Source: JAUVPB01 sp965223695
GTDB taxonomy: Bacteria > Actinomycetota > Thermoleophilia > Gaiellales > Gaiellaceae
Reading direction: 5' to 3'
NCBI GenBank assembly: GCA_965223695.1
Contig: CBDCXJ010000024.1
Span: 124,001-188,000 of the forward strand
Length of the DNA stretch: 64,000 nucleotides
The notes beneath the pieces are model-generated. The model was not told the DNA's origin, ran no database searches, and was given only the letters and a program-made list of their open reading frames with translations. The first letter of the stretch is position 1; every line of letters starts with the position of its first letter. A program made the translations under genes and the position numbers. Shown here piece by piece: positions 44,935 through 53,902 of this stretch.

Positions 44935-45948
44935 ATGAACATCGGGCTCGGCATGAACAGCCACGGGATCATCCAGCGCGAGGGCGAGGACGTCTTCGTG
45001 CGGACCACGCCCGTCGACGAGATGCGCGTGATCGAGGTCGCGAAGCGGGCCGAGGAACTCGGCTTCCACTCGATCTGGTTCCCGGATCACATCGTCATGG
45101 ATCGGGCCCAGGACGCTGTGCATCTCGCCGCCAACGCGTCGGGGCGCAAGGCCTACGCGGATGGCTGCGTGCTGCTCTGCCCGCTGGTCGCGATGGCAAT
45201 GGCCGCGGCGGCGACGAGCACGATCGAAGTCGCCTCGTCGGTCCTGATCGCTCCCTACCGCCACCCGCTCGCGGTCGCGCACCAGGTGGCCACTATCGAC
45301 GCCCTCTCCGGTGGTCGCGTGATCCTCGGGATCGGGCCCGGCTGGCTCGAGGACGAGTTTACGGCGCTGGGCCTCTCGTTTGCCGATCGCGGGCGCCAGA
45401 CAGAGGAGTGCCTCGAGATCTACAAGCTCGCATGGACCGACCCCTGGCTCGACTACCACGGCGATTTCTACGAGTTCGCCGGCGTCTCGATGGAGCCGAA
45501 GCCCGTGCGCGAGCCGCACCCGCCGCTCGTCTACGGCGGGCTCACGGCGCGGGGTGCACGGCGCGCGGTCAGGTACTGCGACGGCTTCTACCCGACCTTC
45601 CTCGATACCTACGCCGAGCCCGATCGCTACGACTTCACTCGCGAGGCGATCCTCGACGAGGCCGAGAAGATCGGACGCGACCTGGGCGACTTTCGGCTGC
45701 TTGCGTTCGGGACGGCGCGGGTGGGGAATGGTGCGCGGACGAACGCCGAGGCGCGGCCGTTCCTGTCCGGACACGCCGAGGCGATCATCGGCGACCTCGA
45801 GGCGCTCGGCGCGCATGGCTACTCGCACACCACGCTCCACTTCGACGTTCCCTCAGGAACGACCGCCGGGCTCCTCGACCAAATCGAGCAGTTCGCCGAG
45901 GAGGTTCTGCCGGCGGCTCGTGCGATCGACGCGGTCTCGCTCGCGTGA
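44935..45948 (+). CDS. LLM-class (luciferase-like), probably F420-dependent oxidoreductase
   Basis: The 337-residue TIM-barrel protein begins MNIGLGMNSHG and has GFHSIWFPDHIVMDRAQD, ASSVLIAPYRHPLAVAHQV and GGRVILGIGPGWLEDEF. It is a close paralog of the enzyme at 15527. It lies 10 bp after the duplicated cupin gene and its stop overlaps the following HyuB gene as GTGA, so all three are made together. It probably performs a hydride transfer or oxygenation on the substrate or product of that amidase; F420 use is inferred from the family. Confidence 0.88.
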   Translation: MNIGLGMNSHGIIQREGEDVFVRTTPVDEMRVIEVAKRAEELGFHSIWFPDHIVMDRAQDAVHLAANASGRKAYADGCVLLCPLVAMAMAAAATSTIEVASSVLIAPYRHPLAVAHQVATIDALSGGRVILGIGPGWLEDEFTALGLSFADRGRQTEECLEIYKLAWTDPWLDYHGDFYEFAGVSMEPKPVREPHPPLVYGGLTARGARRAVRYCDGFYPTFLDTYAEPDRYDFTREAILDEAEKIGRDLGDFRLLAFGTARVGNGARTNAEARPFLSGHAEAIIGDLEALGAHGYSHTTLHFDVPSGTTAGLLDQIEQFAEEVLPAARAIDAVSLA

Positions 45949-47705
45949 CGGACAGGGCGACGGCCGCGCCGGCGCGCCTCGACGGCGTTCGCCTCGCGGT
46001 ACTGACGAATCGGGTCGAGGGCGTCGTCCGCGCGATGATGAACACCCTGTTTCGCACCGGCCGCTCGTGCGTCTTGAACACCTCGCGCGACTTCTCCTGC
46101 TGCGTCGTCACGCGCGACAACGAGTTGCTGGCCGCGGCCGAGAGCCTGCCGATTCACGTGATGAGTGGCCCGGACATGATGGCCGCGTTCATGCAAGAGC
46201 GGCATCCCGAGCTTCGGCGAGGCGACGCGTTCCTGCACAACTCGCCGTATCACGGCTGCTCGCACGCGGCCGACCAGTGCATCCTCGTTCCCGTCATCGA
46301 CGACGAGGGCGCTCACCGTTTCACGGTCGTCGGCAAGGCTCACCAGGCCGACTGCGGCAACTCGGTTCCCACCACCTACGCGGCCGCCGCTCGCGACGTC
46401 TACGAGGAGGGCGCGCTCATCTTCCCCTGCGTCAAGGTCCAGGACGATTACCAGGACCTCGAGGACATCATCGAGATGTGCAAGCTGCGGATCCGCGTGC
46501 CGGAGCAGTGGTGGGGCGACTACCTGGCGCTGCTCGGCGCGGCACGAGTCGGTGAGCGGCGCCTGCTCGAGCTAGGGGCCGAGGTGGGCTGGGACGCGCT
46601 CGATGCCTACGCAGAGCAGTGGCTCGACTACTCCGAGCAGCGCATCGTCGAGTCGATTCGCCAACTACCGAGCGCGCGCTTTACGTCGGAGACGGCGCAC
46701 GACCCGTTCCCGGGCGTCCCGGACGGGATTCCGCTCAAGGTCGAAGTCGAGGTCGACAGCGAGGCGGCCCGGGTCGAGGTCGACCTCCGCGACAACCCCG
46801 ACTGCCAGCCGTGCGGGCTCAACTTGACGGAGGCGACGGCGCGCACGGCGACGCTGATCGGCGTGTTCAACGCGATCGGCCAGGGCGTGCCACCCAACGC
46901 CGGCAGCTTCCGGCGGGTCGAGATCAAGCTGCGCGAGAACTGCGTCGTCGGCATACCGCGCCACCCCGCCAGCTGCTCGGTGGCCACCAGCAACGTCGCC
47001 GACCGGCTGGCGAACGCGATCCAGCGCGGGATGGCCGAGATCGGCGAGGGATACGGCCTGGCCGAGCTCGGCGTGCCGATTCCGCCGTGCAGTGCCGTCA
47101 TCTCGGGCACCGACCCGCGCGTGGGCGACGCGCCGTTCGTCAACCAGCTGATCCTGCCCGCGCTGACCGGAGGCGCGGGCGGGCCCAGCTGCGACGGCTG
47201 GCTGACGGCGGGGCTTCCTGCGGCCGCCGGGATGATGCACCGCGACTCGATCGAGATCGACGAGCTCCGCTACCCGGTGCGGATCAGGACGCAGGAGATC
47301 ATCGCCGACAGTGAGGGCGCCGGGCGCTTCCGCGGCACGCCCGGCGCCTACTGCGAGTACGGGCCAGTCGACACCGAGCTGGTGATCCACTACGCGAGCG
47401 ACGGAACGATCAACCCGCCCGCCGGCGTGCGCGGCGGGCTTGCCGGCTCGCCGGCCGACCAGTACAGGCGGCTTGCCTCGGGTGCGCTCGAGCCGATCCC
47501 GCCGGTCGGAAGCGCCGAGCTCGCCAGTGACGAGACGATCGTCTCGATCTCGTGCGGCGGGGGCGGGTACGGTCCCCCGATGGAACGCGAACCCGAGCGC
47601 GTTGCGCACGACGTGAGCGAGGGCTGGGTCACGCGGGAGCGTGCCGCGGAGATCTACGGTGTTGTTGTTGGTGAGGACGGCACGATCGAAAGCCCGGGGC
47701 GGTGA
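45945..47705 (+). CDS. hyuB: HyuB-family subunit without an adjacent HyuA
   Basis: The 586-residue protein shows the blocks RLAVLTNRVEGVVRAMMNTL, SRDFSCCVVTRDNELLAAAE, AFLHNSPYHGCSHAADQC and SCGGGGYGPPMEREPERV. It starts at GTG 45945, overlapping the LLM stop. It is very similar to the proteins at 48791 and 58051; only the last has a HyuA gene beside it. It may use the HyuA from 55934, or act alone in a way not known for the family. The sequence appears complete and undamaged. Confidence 0.9.
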   Translation: MTDRATAAPARLDGVRLAVLTNRVEGVVRAMMNTLFRTGRSCVLNTSRDFSCCVVTRDNELLAAAESLPIHVMSGPDMMAAFMQERHPELRRGDAFLHNSPYHGCSHAADQCILVPVIDDEGAHRFTVVGKAHQADCGNSVPTTYAAAARDVYEEGALIFPCVKVQDDYQDLEDIIEMCKLRIRVPEQWWGDYLALLGAARVGERRLLELGAEVGWDALDAYAEQWLDYSEQRIVESIRQLPSARFTSETAHDPFPGVPDGIPLKVEVEVDSEAARVEVDLRDNPDCQPCGLNLTEATARTATLIGVFNAIGQGVPPNAGSFRRVEIKLRENCVVGIPRHPASCSVATSNVADRLANAIQRGMAEIGEGYGLAELGVPIPPCSAVISGTDPRVGDAPFVNQLILPALTGGAGGPSCDGWLTAGLPAAAGMMHRDSIEIDELRYPVRIRTQEIIADSEGAGRFRGTPGAYCEYGPVDTELVIHYASDGTINPPAGVRGGLAGSPADQYRRLASGALEPIPPVGSAELASDETIVSISCGGGGYGPPMEREPERVAHDVSEGWVTRERAAEIYGVVVGEDGTIESPGR

Positions 47706-47712
47706 GCGCGGC

Positions 47713-48780
47713 GTGAGCGGGACCTACCGGCTCGGCATCACGCGCGACTTCCTGAGCCTCCTCCGGCCCGAGGGCGAGCTCGAGCCGGCCGAGATCGGGC
47801 TCGACCTGCTCGACGGTCAACCGGGTCTCGAGGTCGAGTATCTGAGCGAATCGCCCGAGGTGCTCGCACCCGAGCAGGTCGCCGACTACGACGCGCTCCT
47901 GATGCTCGCGAACGTCCCTCGGCTGCCCGCCGAGGCGATCGCGAGCTCGCGGCGGCTGCTGCATGTTGCCCGCTTCGGCGTCGGCTACGACAACGTCGAC
48001 GTCGACGCCTGCACCGAGGCCGGCGTCCTCGTGACGATCACCCCGGACGGCGTGCGCAGAGCCATGTCGGGCGCGGCGCTGACGTTCATCCTGGCGCTCA
48101 GCCGCAAGCTGCTCGCCAAGGATCGGCTGACGCGGGAGGGTCGCTGGGCCGAGCGCTTCGCCTACAACGGCGTCGGCCTGACCGGCCGCACGCTCGGCGT
48201 TGTCGGTCTAGGAAACATCGGCCGCGACATCCTTAAGCTCGCGACACCCCACGAGATGCGCCACCTGGCTTTCGACCCGTACGTGAGCTCGGAGGACGCC
48301 GGGGAGCTCGGCGTCGAGCTCGTCGAGCTCGACGAGCTTCTTGCCGCGTCGGACTTCGTCTGTCTCGCCTGCATGCTGAACGACGAGACACGACATCTCA
48401 TGAACGCCGATCGCCTTGCCTTGATGAAACCCACGGCCTACCTCGTCAACGTTGCCCGCGGGGGGGTCGTCGATCAGGCTGCACTCCTCGAGGCACTCCG
48501 CGAGCGGCGGATCGCCGGCGCCGGCCTCGACGTCTTCGAGCAAGAACCGATCGACCCCGACGATCCGATCCTCGAGCTCGACAACGTCATCGTCACACCC
48601 CATGCGATCGGCTCGACCGACGAGAGCCTGCGCGGCATCGGGCGCAGCGCCTGCCAGAGTGTTATCGACGTCGCCGCCGGGCGCGTGCCCCAGTACATCG
48701 TGAACCGTGACGTCCTGGACCTGCCGCGTTTCGTCGAGCGGCTCGAGCGGCGCGCGCAGGAGGCGCCCGGACGGCGGTAA
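47713..48780 (+). CDS. D-isomer specific 2-hydroxyacid dehydrogenase
   Basis: The 355-residue protein belongs to the phosphoglycerate dehydrogenase-like family. The NAD site is VVGLGNIGRDILKLA, the catalytic Arg lies in LVNVARGGVVDQAAL, and the Glu and His follow near DVFEQEP and VTPHAIGSTDES. It lacks the ACT or other serine-feedback domain of SerA. It probably oxidises or reduces a 2-hydroxy/2-oxo acid intermediate. GTG 47713 lies 8 bp after the HyuB stop; the longer frame overlaps that gene. Confidence 0.9.
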   Translation: MSGTYRLGITRDFLSLLRPEGELEPAEIGLDLLDGQPGLEVEYLSESPEVLAPEQVADYDALLMLANVPRLPAEAIASSRRLLHVARFGVGYDNVDVDACTEAGVLVTITPDGVRRAMSGAALTFILALSRKLLAKDRLTREGRWAERFAYNGVGLTGRTLGVVGLGNIGRDILKLATPHEMRHLAFDPYVSSEDAGELGVELVELDELLAASDFVCLACMLNDETRHLMNADRLALMKPTAYLVNVARGGVVDQAALLEALRERRIAGAGLDVFEQEPIDPDDPILELDNVIVTPHAIGSTDESLRGIGRSACQSVIDVAAGRVPQYIVNRDVLDLPRFVERLERRAQEAPGRR

Positions 48781-48790
48781 CCTCAGCCGC

Positions 48791-50599
48791 GTGAGCACGA
48801 AAGCAGTAGGCCGACCGGCGGCGGAGACGGCGCCGCGCATGGACGGCGTCAGGCTCGCGGTTCTCACGAACCGCATGCAGGGCATCGTCAAGGCGATGGC
48901 TAACACGCTCTTTCGCACCGGCCGCTCCTGCGTGCTCAACACGTCGCGCGACTTCTCCAACTGCATCGTCACGCACGACAACCAGCTGCTCGCCGCGGCC
49001 GAAAGCCTGCCCATTCACGTCATGAGCGGTCCGGACCTGATGGCCGCCCACATGAAGTCGCGCCATCCCGAGCTCCGCCGCGGCGACGCGTTCCTGCACA
49101 ACTCGCCCTACCACGGCTGCTCGCATGCGGCCGACCAGTGCATCCTCGCCCCGGTCATCGACGACGACGGGATCCATCGCTTCACGGTCGTCGGCAAGGC
49201 GCACCAGGCCGACATCGGCAACTCGGCGCCCACGACGTATTTCGCCTCGGCGCGCGACCTCTACGAGGAGGGCGCGCTGATCTTCCCGAGCGTGAAGGTG
49301 CAGGAGAACTACGCGGACGTCGCCGACATCATCGAGATGTGCAAACTGCGGATCCGGATTCCCGAGCAGTGGTGGGGCGACTACCTGGCGTTGCTCGGTG
49401 CGGCACGCGTGGGCGAGCGGCGCCTGCTCGAGCTCGGTGCCGAGGTCGGTTGGGACACGCTCGATACCTACGCCGAGCAGTGGTTCGACTACTCCGAGCA
49501 GCGGATGATCGAGCAGATCAAGCAGCTGCCGAGCGCCGAGTTCACGAGCGTCGGTGTCGCGCATGACCCACTGCCCGAGGTCCCAGATGGGATCCCCCTC
49601 GAGGTCGGCGTCAAGGTCGACAGCGAGGCCGCGCGGGTCGAGGTCGATCTACGCAACAACCCCGACTGCCAGCCCTGCGGGGTGAACCTGACCGAGGCGA
49701 CCGCGCGCACCGCGGCGCTGATCGGCATCTTCAACGCCGTCGGTGGCGGCGTTCCGCCGAACGCTGGCAGTTTCCGGCGCGTCGACGTCCTGCTGCGCGA
49801 GAACTGCGTGGTCGGCATCCCGCGGCACCCGGCGAGCTGCTCGGTTGCGACGACCGGGCCGGCCGATCGCGTCGCGAACGCGATCCAGCGTGGGATGGCC
49901 GAGATCGGCGAGGGCTTCGGCATGGGCGAGATCGGGCTGGCCATTCCGCCCTCGACCGGTGTCCTGTCGGGCTTCGATCCGCGCAACGGCGAGACGTTCG
50001 TGAACCAGGTAGTGCTGCCCTCGGTGACGGGCGGCGGCGGCGCGCCAAGCGCGGACGGCTGGCTCACCGCGGCGCTTCCAGCAGGGGCCGGGATGATGTA
50101 CCGGGATAGCGCGGAGATCGACGAGCTCCGCTTCCCGATCAGGATCGTCGAACAGCGGATCATCCCGGACAGCGAGGGCCCCGGCCGCCTCCGCGGCGCA
50201 CCGGGCGCCTACGTCGAGTACGGGCCGATCGACACGAGCATGGACGTCATGTACGCGTCAGACGGCAACGTCACTCCTGCGCTCGGTGCGCGCAGCGGCG
50301 AGGCTGGTGCCCGCGCTGCTCAGTACAAGCGCGACACGGCGGGCGAGCTGACGGAGCTCGATCCGATCACGCGCGTCACGCTCGACGCCGGCGAGACGAT
50401 CGTCTCGGAGTCGTGCGGCGGCGGGGGGTACGGGCCGGCGGTCGAGCGCGCGGTCGAGCGCGTTCGACGCGACGTCGTGGAGGGCTGGGTCAGCGCCGAA
50501 CGTGCGGCCGAGGTCTACGGCGTCGTCGTCGGCGAGGACGGTGAGGTCGACGTCGCGGCGACCGCCGAGCGGCGCTCGGCGCTCGAGGCGGCAGCCTGA
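48791..50599 (+). CDS. hyuB: HyuB-family subunit without an adjacent HyuA (second copy in the operon)
   Basis: The 602-residue protein is nearly collinear with the one at 45945: RLAVLTNRMQGIVKAMANTL, SRDFSNCIVTHDNQLLAAAE, AFLHNSPYHGCSHAADQC and SCGGGGYGPAVERAVERV. It begins at GTG 48791, 10 bp after the dehydrogenase. Having two such copies within 3 kb, separated by one gene, suggests duplication followed by divergence or a hetero-oligomer. Its stop overlaps the aldolase ATG by one base (TGATG). Confidence 0.9.
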   Translation: MSTKAVGRPAAETAPRMDGVRLAVLTNRMQGIVKAMANTLFRTGRSCVLNTSRDFSNCIVTHDNQLLAAAESLPIHVMSGPDLMAAHMKSRHPELRRGDAFLHNSPYHGCSHAADQCILAPVIDDDGIHRFTVVGKAHQADIGNSAPTTYFASARDLYEEGALIFPSVKVQENYADVADIIEMCKLRIRIPEQWWGDYLALLGAARVGERRLLELGAEVGWDTLDTYAEQWFDYSEQRMIEQIKQLPSAEFTSVGVAHDPLPEVPDGIPLEVGVKVDSEAARVEVDLRNNPDCQPCGVNLTEATARTAALIGIFNAVGGGVPPNAGSFRRVDVLLRENCVVGIPRHPASCSVATTGPADRVANAIQRGMAEIGEGFGMGEIGLAIPPSTGVLSGFDPRNGETFVNQVVLPSVTGGGGAPSADGWLTAALPAGAGMMYRDSAEIDELRFPIRIVEQRIIPDSEGPGRLRGAPGAYVEYGPIDTSMDVMYASDGNVTPALGARSGEAGARAAQYKRDTAGELTELDPITRVTLDAGETIVSESCGGGGYGPAVERAVERVRRDVVEGWVSAERAAEVYGVVVGEDGEVDVAATAERRSALEAAA

Positions 50600-51375
50600 T
50601 GCAGCCAAATCGTCTTAAGCAGCTGTTCGCCGACGGGGACGTCGCCATCGGCTCGATGGTCATGGAGTTCGACACGACCGGCATCTCGCGGATCGCGGCC
50701 GCCGCGGGCGCCGACTACCTGATCTTCGACCAGGAGCACACGGGCTGGACGGCCGAGCGCATGCGCACCCTGATGGGCACGTGCCGCGCCACCTCGATCG
50801 TGCCGATCGTCCGCGTGCCCGACACGCAGTATCACCTCATCGCCCAGACGCTCGACACGGGCGGCATGGGAATCATGGCGCCGATGGTCGAGTCGGTCGA
50901 GGAGGCGGAGCTGCTCGTAACCTCGGCCACATACCCACCCCGGGGTCGTCGCGGATTCGGGATCGTCTACAGCGATGCCATCGAGGGCGATCTCGCCGAC
51001 ACGATGGCGTCGGTGAACCGCGAGCTGCTCGTCATCGCGCAGATCGAGAGCGTCGCTGGCCTAGATGCAATGGACGGCATCGCCGCCATCGACGGAATCG
51101 ACATGCTCTTCATCGGACCCTACGACCTCAGCATCTCCCTCGGAGTGCCGGGCGAGTTCGACCACGCCAGCTACCTCGACGCCGTGCAGAACGTCGTCGA
51201 CACCTGCCGCCGCCACGGCAAGGTCGCCGGCACGTTCGTCGGCGGCGTCGAGCATGGCGTCGAGGCGGCCGCACAGGGCTTCCAGTGCCTGATGTATGCG
51301 AACGACGTGTTCCTGTACACGCGCGCGCTGAGCGAGGGTGTCGAGGGCATTCGCGCGGCGCTCGACGGCGCTTAG
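50599..51375 (+). CDS. HpcH/HpaI-family aldolase/citrate lyase
   Basis: The 258-residue TIM-barrel enzyme has the family core IFDQEHTGWTAERM, MAPMVESVEEAELLV, QIESVAGLDAMDGIAAIDG and LFIGPYDLSISLG. Members split 2-oxo-3-deoxy sugar acids or 4-hydroxy-2-oxo acids into pyruvate (or a similar fragment) and an aldehyde, with a divalent metal held by the Glu and Asp seen here. It is co-translated with the HyuB gene before it. It would be the carbon-carbon cleaving step of the operon's pathway. Confidence 0.9.
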   Translation: MQPNRLKQLFADGDVAIGSMVMEFDTTGISRIAAAAGADYLIFDQEHTGWTAERMRTLMGTCRATSIVPIVRVPDTQYHLIAQTLDTGGMGIMAPMVESVEEAELLVTSATYPPRGRRGFGIVYSDAIEGDLADTMASVNRELLVIAQIESVAGLDAMDGIAAIDGIDMLFIGPYDLSISLGVPGEFDHASYLDAVQNVVDTCRRHGKVAGTFVGGVEHGVEAAAQGFQCLMYANDVFLYTRALSEGVEGIRAALDGA

Positions 51376-51390
51376 GCGAGGGTCGCACGC

Positions 51391-52584
51391 ATGCTGCTCA
51401 ACCAGGAGCGTGCGCTGGCGGTCATGGACGAGCACGGGCTCGATGCCCTGGTGGCGACGACGCCTGAGAACGTCCATTACCTGAGCGACTACGGCACGCA
51501 GCACTCCTACAACTTCGGGCCATGGGGAATCTCGTGCGCCGTGCTGCCCAGACGCGACGACATCCCGCCGACGCTCATCGTGCACGAGTTCGAGGTGCCG
51601 GCGCTCGCCGAGTCACCGTCGTGGATGCCGGAGCTTCGCGCGCTGAGCGGCGTCGGCTTCTACGTCTCCGACCAAGAGAAGCTGACGCCGGCCGAGCGCC
51701 GCACGCAGGAGCTCGCACGGGCCGCCGCTGGCGCGGGCATCGCGAACCGCCAGCGGGCGCTTGGTGGGCTACTGCGCGACCTTGGGCTCGCCGACGCGGC
51801 TCTCGGCTTCGACGATGTCCGGATCATGGCCGAGCTCGGCGAAAACGAGCTGGCCGCGGCCGACGTTCAGGACGCCGTCAACGTGTTCCGGGAGGTGCGG
51901 CTGGTGAAGACGCCCGCGGAGCTCGAACTGCTGCGCCACGCGTCGCGGATCAACCAGGCCGCGCTGGTCAGTGCCGCGTGCCTTGCGCAGGAAGACGTGA
52001 CCTGCGGCGAGCTGATCCGCCATTACCGCAGCTTGATGGCGGCCCAGGGCGGCTACGGGAGCCATATCACGGGCGGCGGGCATGACCGTCCGTGGATCTC
52101 GAACTGGAATACCGCGTACCGGCTTAAGGACGGGGATATCCTCCACATGGACCCTGCGGGCTGGTACGAGCGCTACTGGGCCGACCAGGGCAGGACACGC
52201 TTCGTGGGCACGCCACCAGCGCGTTTCGAGGCCTTCTACGGTGCCCTGCAGAATTGCCACTCGATCGTCGATCCAATGCTGCAGCCGGGGATCTCAACCG
52301 TTGACATCGAAGCCGAAGCGCGCAGGGCGGTCGATGGTGCCCTGCCGGCCGAAGGGTTCGTCGTGCTGATGCATTCGATCGGAATCGAGCAATACGACCA
52401 ACCCCAGGCGCTCGGCGAGTTCCTCAGCGAGCCGTTCGCGTTAGCGGCGGGAATGGTCGTGAACTTCGAGACGCTGTACTTCGAGCTCGGCTGGGGGATC
52501 CTCCAGCTCGAGGACAGCTACCTCATCCGCAGCGGCGAGCCGGAGCGCCTCGGCACGCTCGCGCAGGAACCCTTCACAGGCTAG
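51391..52584 (+). CDS. M24-family metallohydrolase (creatinase/aminopeptidase P type)
   Basis: The 397-residue protein starts MLLNQERALAVMDEHGLDALVA (creatinase N domain). The pita-bread catalytic domain has candidate metal ligands in LHMDPAGWYERYWADQGRT, the His in LMHSIGIEQYDQP, the Glu in NFETLYFE and the Glu in LQLEDSYL. The family cleaves X-Pro bonds or hydrolyses small compounds such as creatine. In this operon the second is more likely. ATG 51391 follows GAGGGT. It is the last plus-strand gene and is convergent with its paralog at 52590. Confidence 0.9.
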   Translation: MLLNQERALAVMDEHGLDALVATTPENVHYLSDYGTQHSYNFGPWGISCAVLPRRDDIPPTLIVHEFEVPALAESPSWMPELRALSGVGFYVSDQEKLTPAERRTQELARAAAGAGIANRQRALGGLLRDLGLADAALGFDDVRIMAELGENELAAADVQDAVNVFREVRLVKTPAELELLRHASRINQAALVSAACLAQEDVTCGELIRHYRSLMAAQGGYGSHITGGGHDRPWISNWNTAYRLKDGDILHMDPAGWYERYWADQGRTRFVGTPPARFEAFYGALQNCHSIVDPMLQPGISTVDIEAEARRAVDGALPAEGFVVLMHSIGIEQYDQPQALGEFLSEPFALAAGMVVNFETLYFELGWGILQLEDSYLIRSGEPERLGTLAQEPFTG

Positions 52585-52589
52585 AACGC

Positions 52590-53789
52590 CTAGCGCTCGA
52601 CGTACAGAGGACCGTCAGGGAGGGTGGAGATCCGCTCGGGTGCTTCGCGCCCCACGTGGTAGGTGTGCTCAAGCTGGAGTGCGCCCCAGGGCCATTCGAA
52701 GTAGAGGCTCTCGTAGTTCAGGACCATGCCCTCCTCGACATCGAAGGAATCGCTGTACAGCGAGCCGAATGTCGCCGGCTGGTCGTAGACCTCGATCCCG
52801 ATCGAGTGAACGACTGGGTAAAAGCCGACGTCGAGTCGGCCGCGAGCGGCGTTCGCCGCCTCTTCCACAATCGCGCCGGTGGAAACTCCCGGCGTCAGCA
52901 TCGAGCGCGCGACCTCGTGGGTCTCCTGCAGGCATCCGACGAGTTCCGCAACCCGGTCTGACGGGCGGCCAATGCAGACGGTCCGTCCGGTGTCGCCCCA
53001 GTAATGCTCAAAGGTTCCGGCGACGTCAATGTTCAAATGGTCGCCCTCTTTCAATCGGTATCCGTCGTCGGCCGCCATCTGCCACGGGCGGTCGAAACCG
53101 GCTAGAGGAATCTCAATTCCCACAGCGTCTTGGGCTACCATCGCCGTCTTCCAACAGCGCTTCAGGTCGCGTATGGGGGTGCCCTCGACAGCCAGATTGA
53201 TCGCGGCGAGCAGCGATGCCTCATTGATCTGGGACGCTCGCTTTAGCAGCGACACCTCCTCCGCTGTCTTGATAACCCTGATCTCCCGGAACACGTTGAC
53301 CGCCTCGCGCAGGTCGGCGTCGGGGAGCTCGGAGCTGCGCAGTTCGAGCATGACTCGCGGGTCATCGAACGCGAGCTTCCCTCGATCGAGCCCCTGCTCG
53401 CGCAGGACGCGCGCGATGAGCGTCTGCCGGTTCTGATGCGTGCCGTTCTTGCGAAGCGAGTCCCAGTACTCGACCACGGCCCGTTCACGCTGGCTGAGCG
53501 CGGCGTCGGGCGGAATGTGGGAGGTAAGCCCCTCCATCATCACCACGCGCGGCATCCAGGTTGGGCTCTCGAGCAGGGTCGGCGTTTCGAAATCGACCAG
53601 GATCAGCGTCGCTTCCTTGGCCTCGTCGCGGGGAAGAATGGCCGCCGCGATGCCTACGACCGCGAGTGAGTACAGATGGCTCTGGCCGTAATCGCTCAGG
53701 TACTGCACGTTTTCGGGCAGCGTCGCTACTAGAGCGTCGAGTCCGTGGCGGTCCATTACGTCCATTGCGCGTTCCCTATTGAGAAGCAT
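52590..53789 (-). CDS. M24-family metallohydrolase, paralog of 51391
   Basis: The 399-residue protein starts MLLNRERAMDVMDRHGLDALVA and has the same layout: LNIDVAGTFEHYWGDTGRT, VVHSIGIEVYDQP, NYESLYFE and LQLEHTYH. It uses more A/T-ending codons than its neighbours, and so does the adjacent allantoinase. ATG 53789 has AGGAGGTGA upstream, but with a longer than usual spacing (about 13 nt). The start is supported by alignment with the paralog. Its stop lies 5 bp from the stop of the paralog, so the two are tail to tail. Confidence 0.9.
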   Translation of the reverse strand: MLLNRERAMDVMDRHGLDALVATLPENVQYLSDYGQSHLYSLAVVGIAAAILPRDEAKEATLILVDFETPTLLESPTWMPRVVMMEGLTSHIPPDAALSQRERAVVEYWDSLRKNGTHQNRQTLIARVLREQGLDRGKLAFDDPRVMLELRSSELPDADLREAVNVFREIRVIKTAEEVSLLKRASQINEASLLAAINLAVEGTPIRDLKRCWKTAMVAQDAVGIEIPLAGFDRPWQMAADDGYRLKEGDHLNIDVAGTFEHYWGDTGRTVCIGRPSDRVAELVGCLQETHEVARSMLTPGVSTGAIVEEAANAARGRLDVGFYPVVHSIGIEVYDQPATFGSLYSDSFDVEEGMVLNYESLYFEWPWGALQLEHTYHVGREAPERISTLPDGPLYVER

Positions 53790-53886
53790 CGGCTTTCACT
53801 CACCTCCTGGTTTCGCAGGGGCTGTCCCCGCTGGTGGTGGTGTCCGGCTGGTGGCGGCTTAGCGTACGACACCCTGCGAGCGCGCC

Positions 53887-53892
53887 TAGGCT
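53887..53892 (+). promoter_or_regulatory. Probable -10 box (TAGGCT) for a leaderless allantoinase transcript
   Basis: TAGGCT ends 10 nt before TTG 53903. It is identical to the box before the bicupin gene. No Shine-Dalgarno sequence precedes the TTG. Confidence 0.45.
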
Positions 53893-53902
53893 TGTGTCGG
53901 CA

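Noticed and set aside
45408..45944. N-terminal extension of the HyuB frame
   Set aside because: It lies inside the LLM gene in another frame; GTG 45945 overlaps the LLM stop and matches the paralogs' start.
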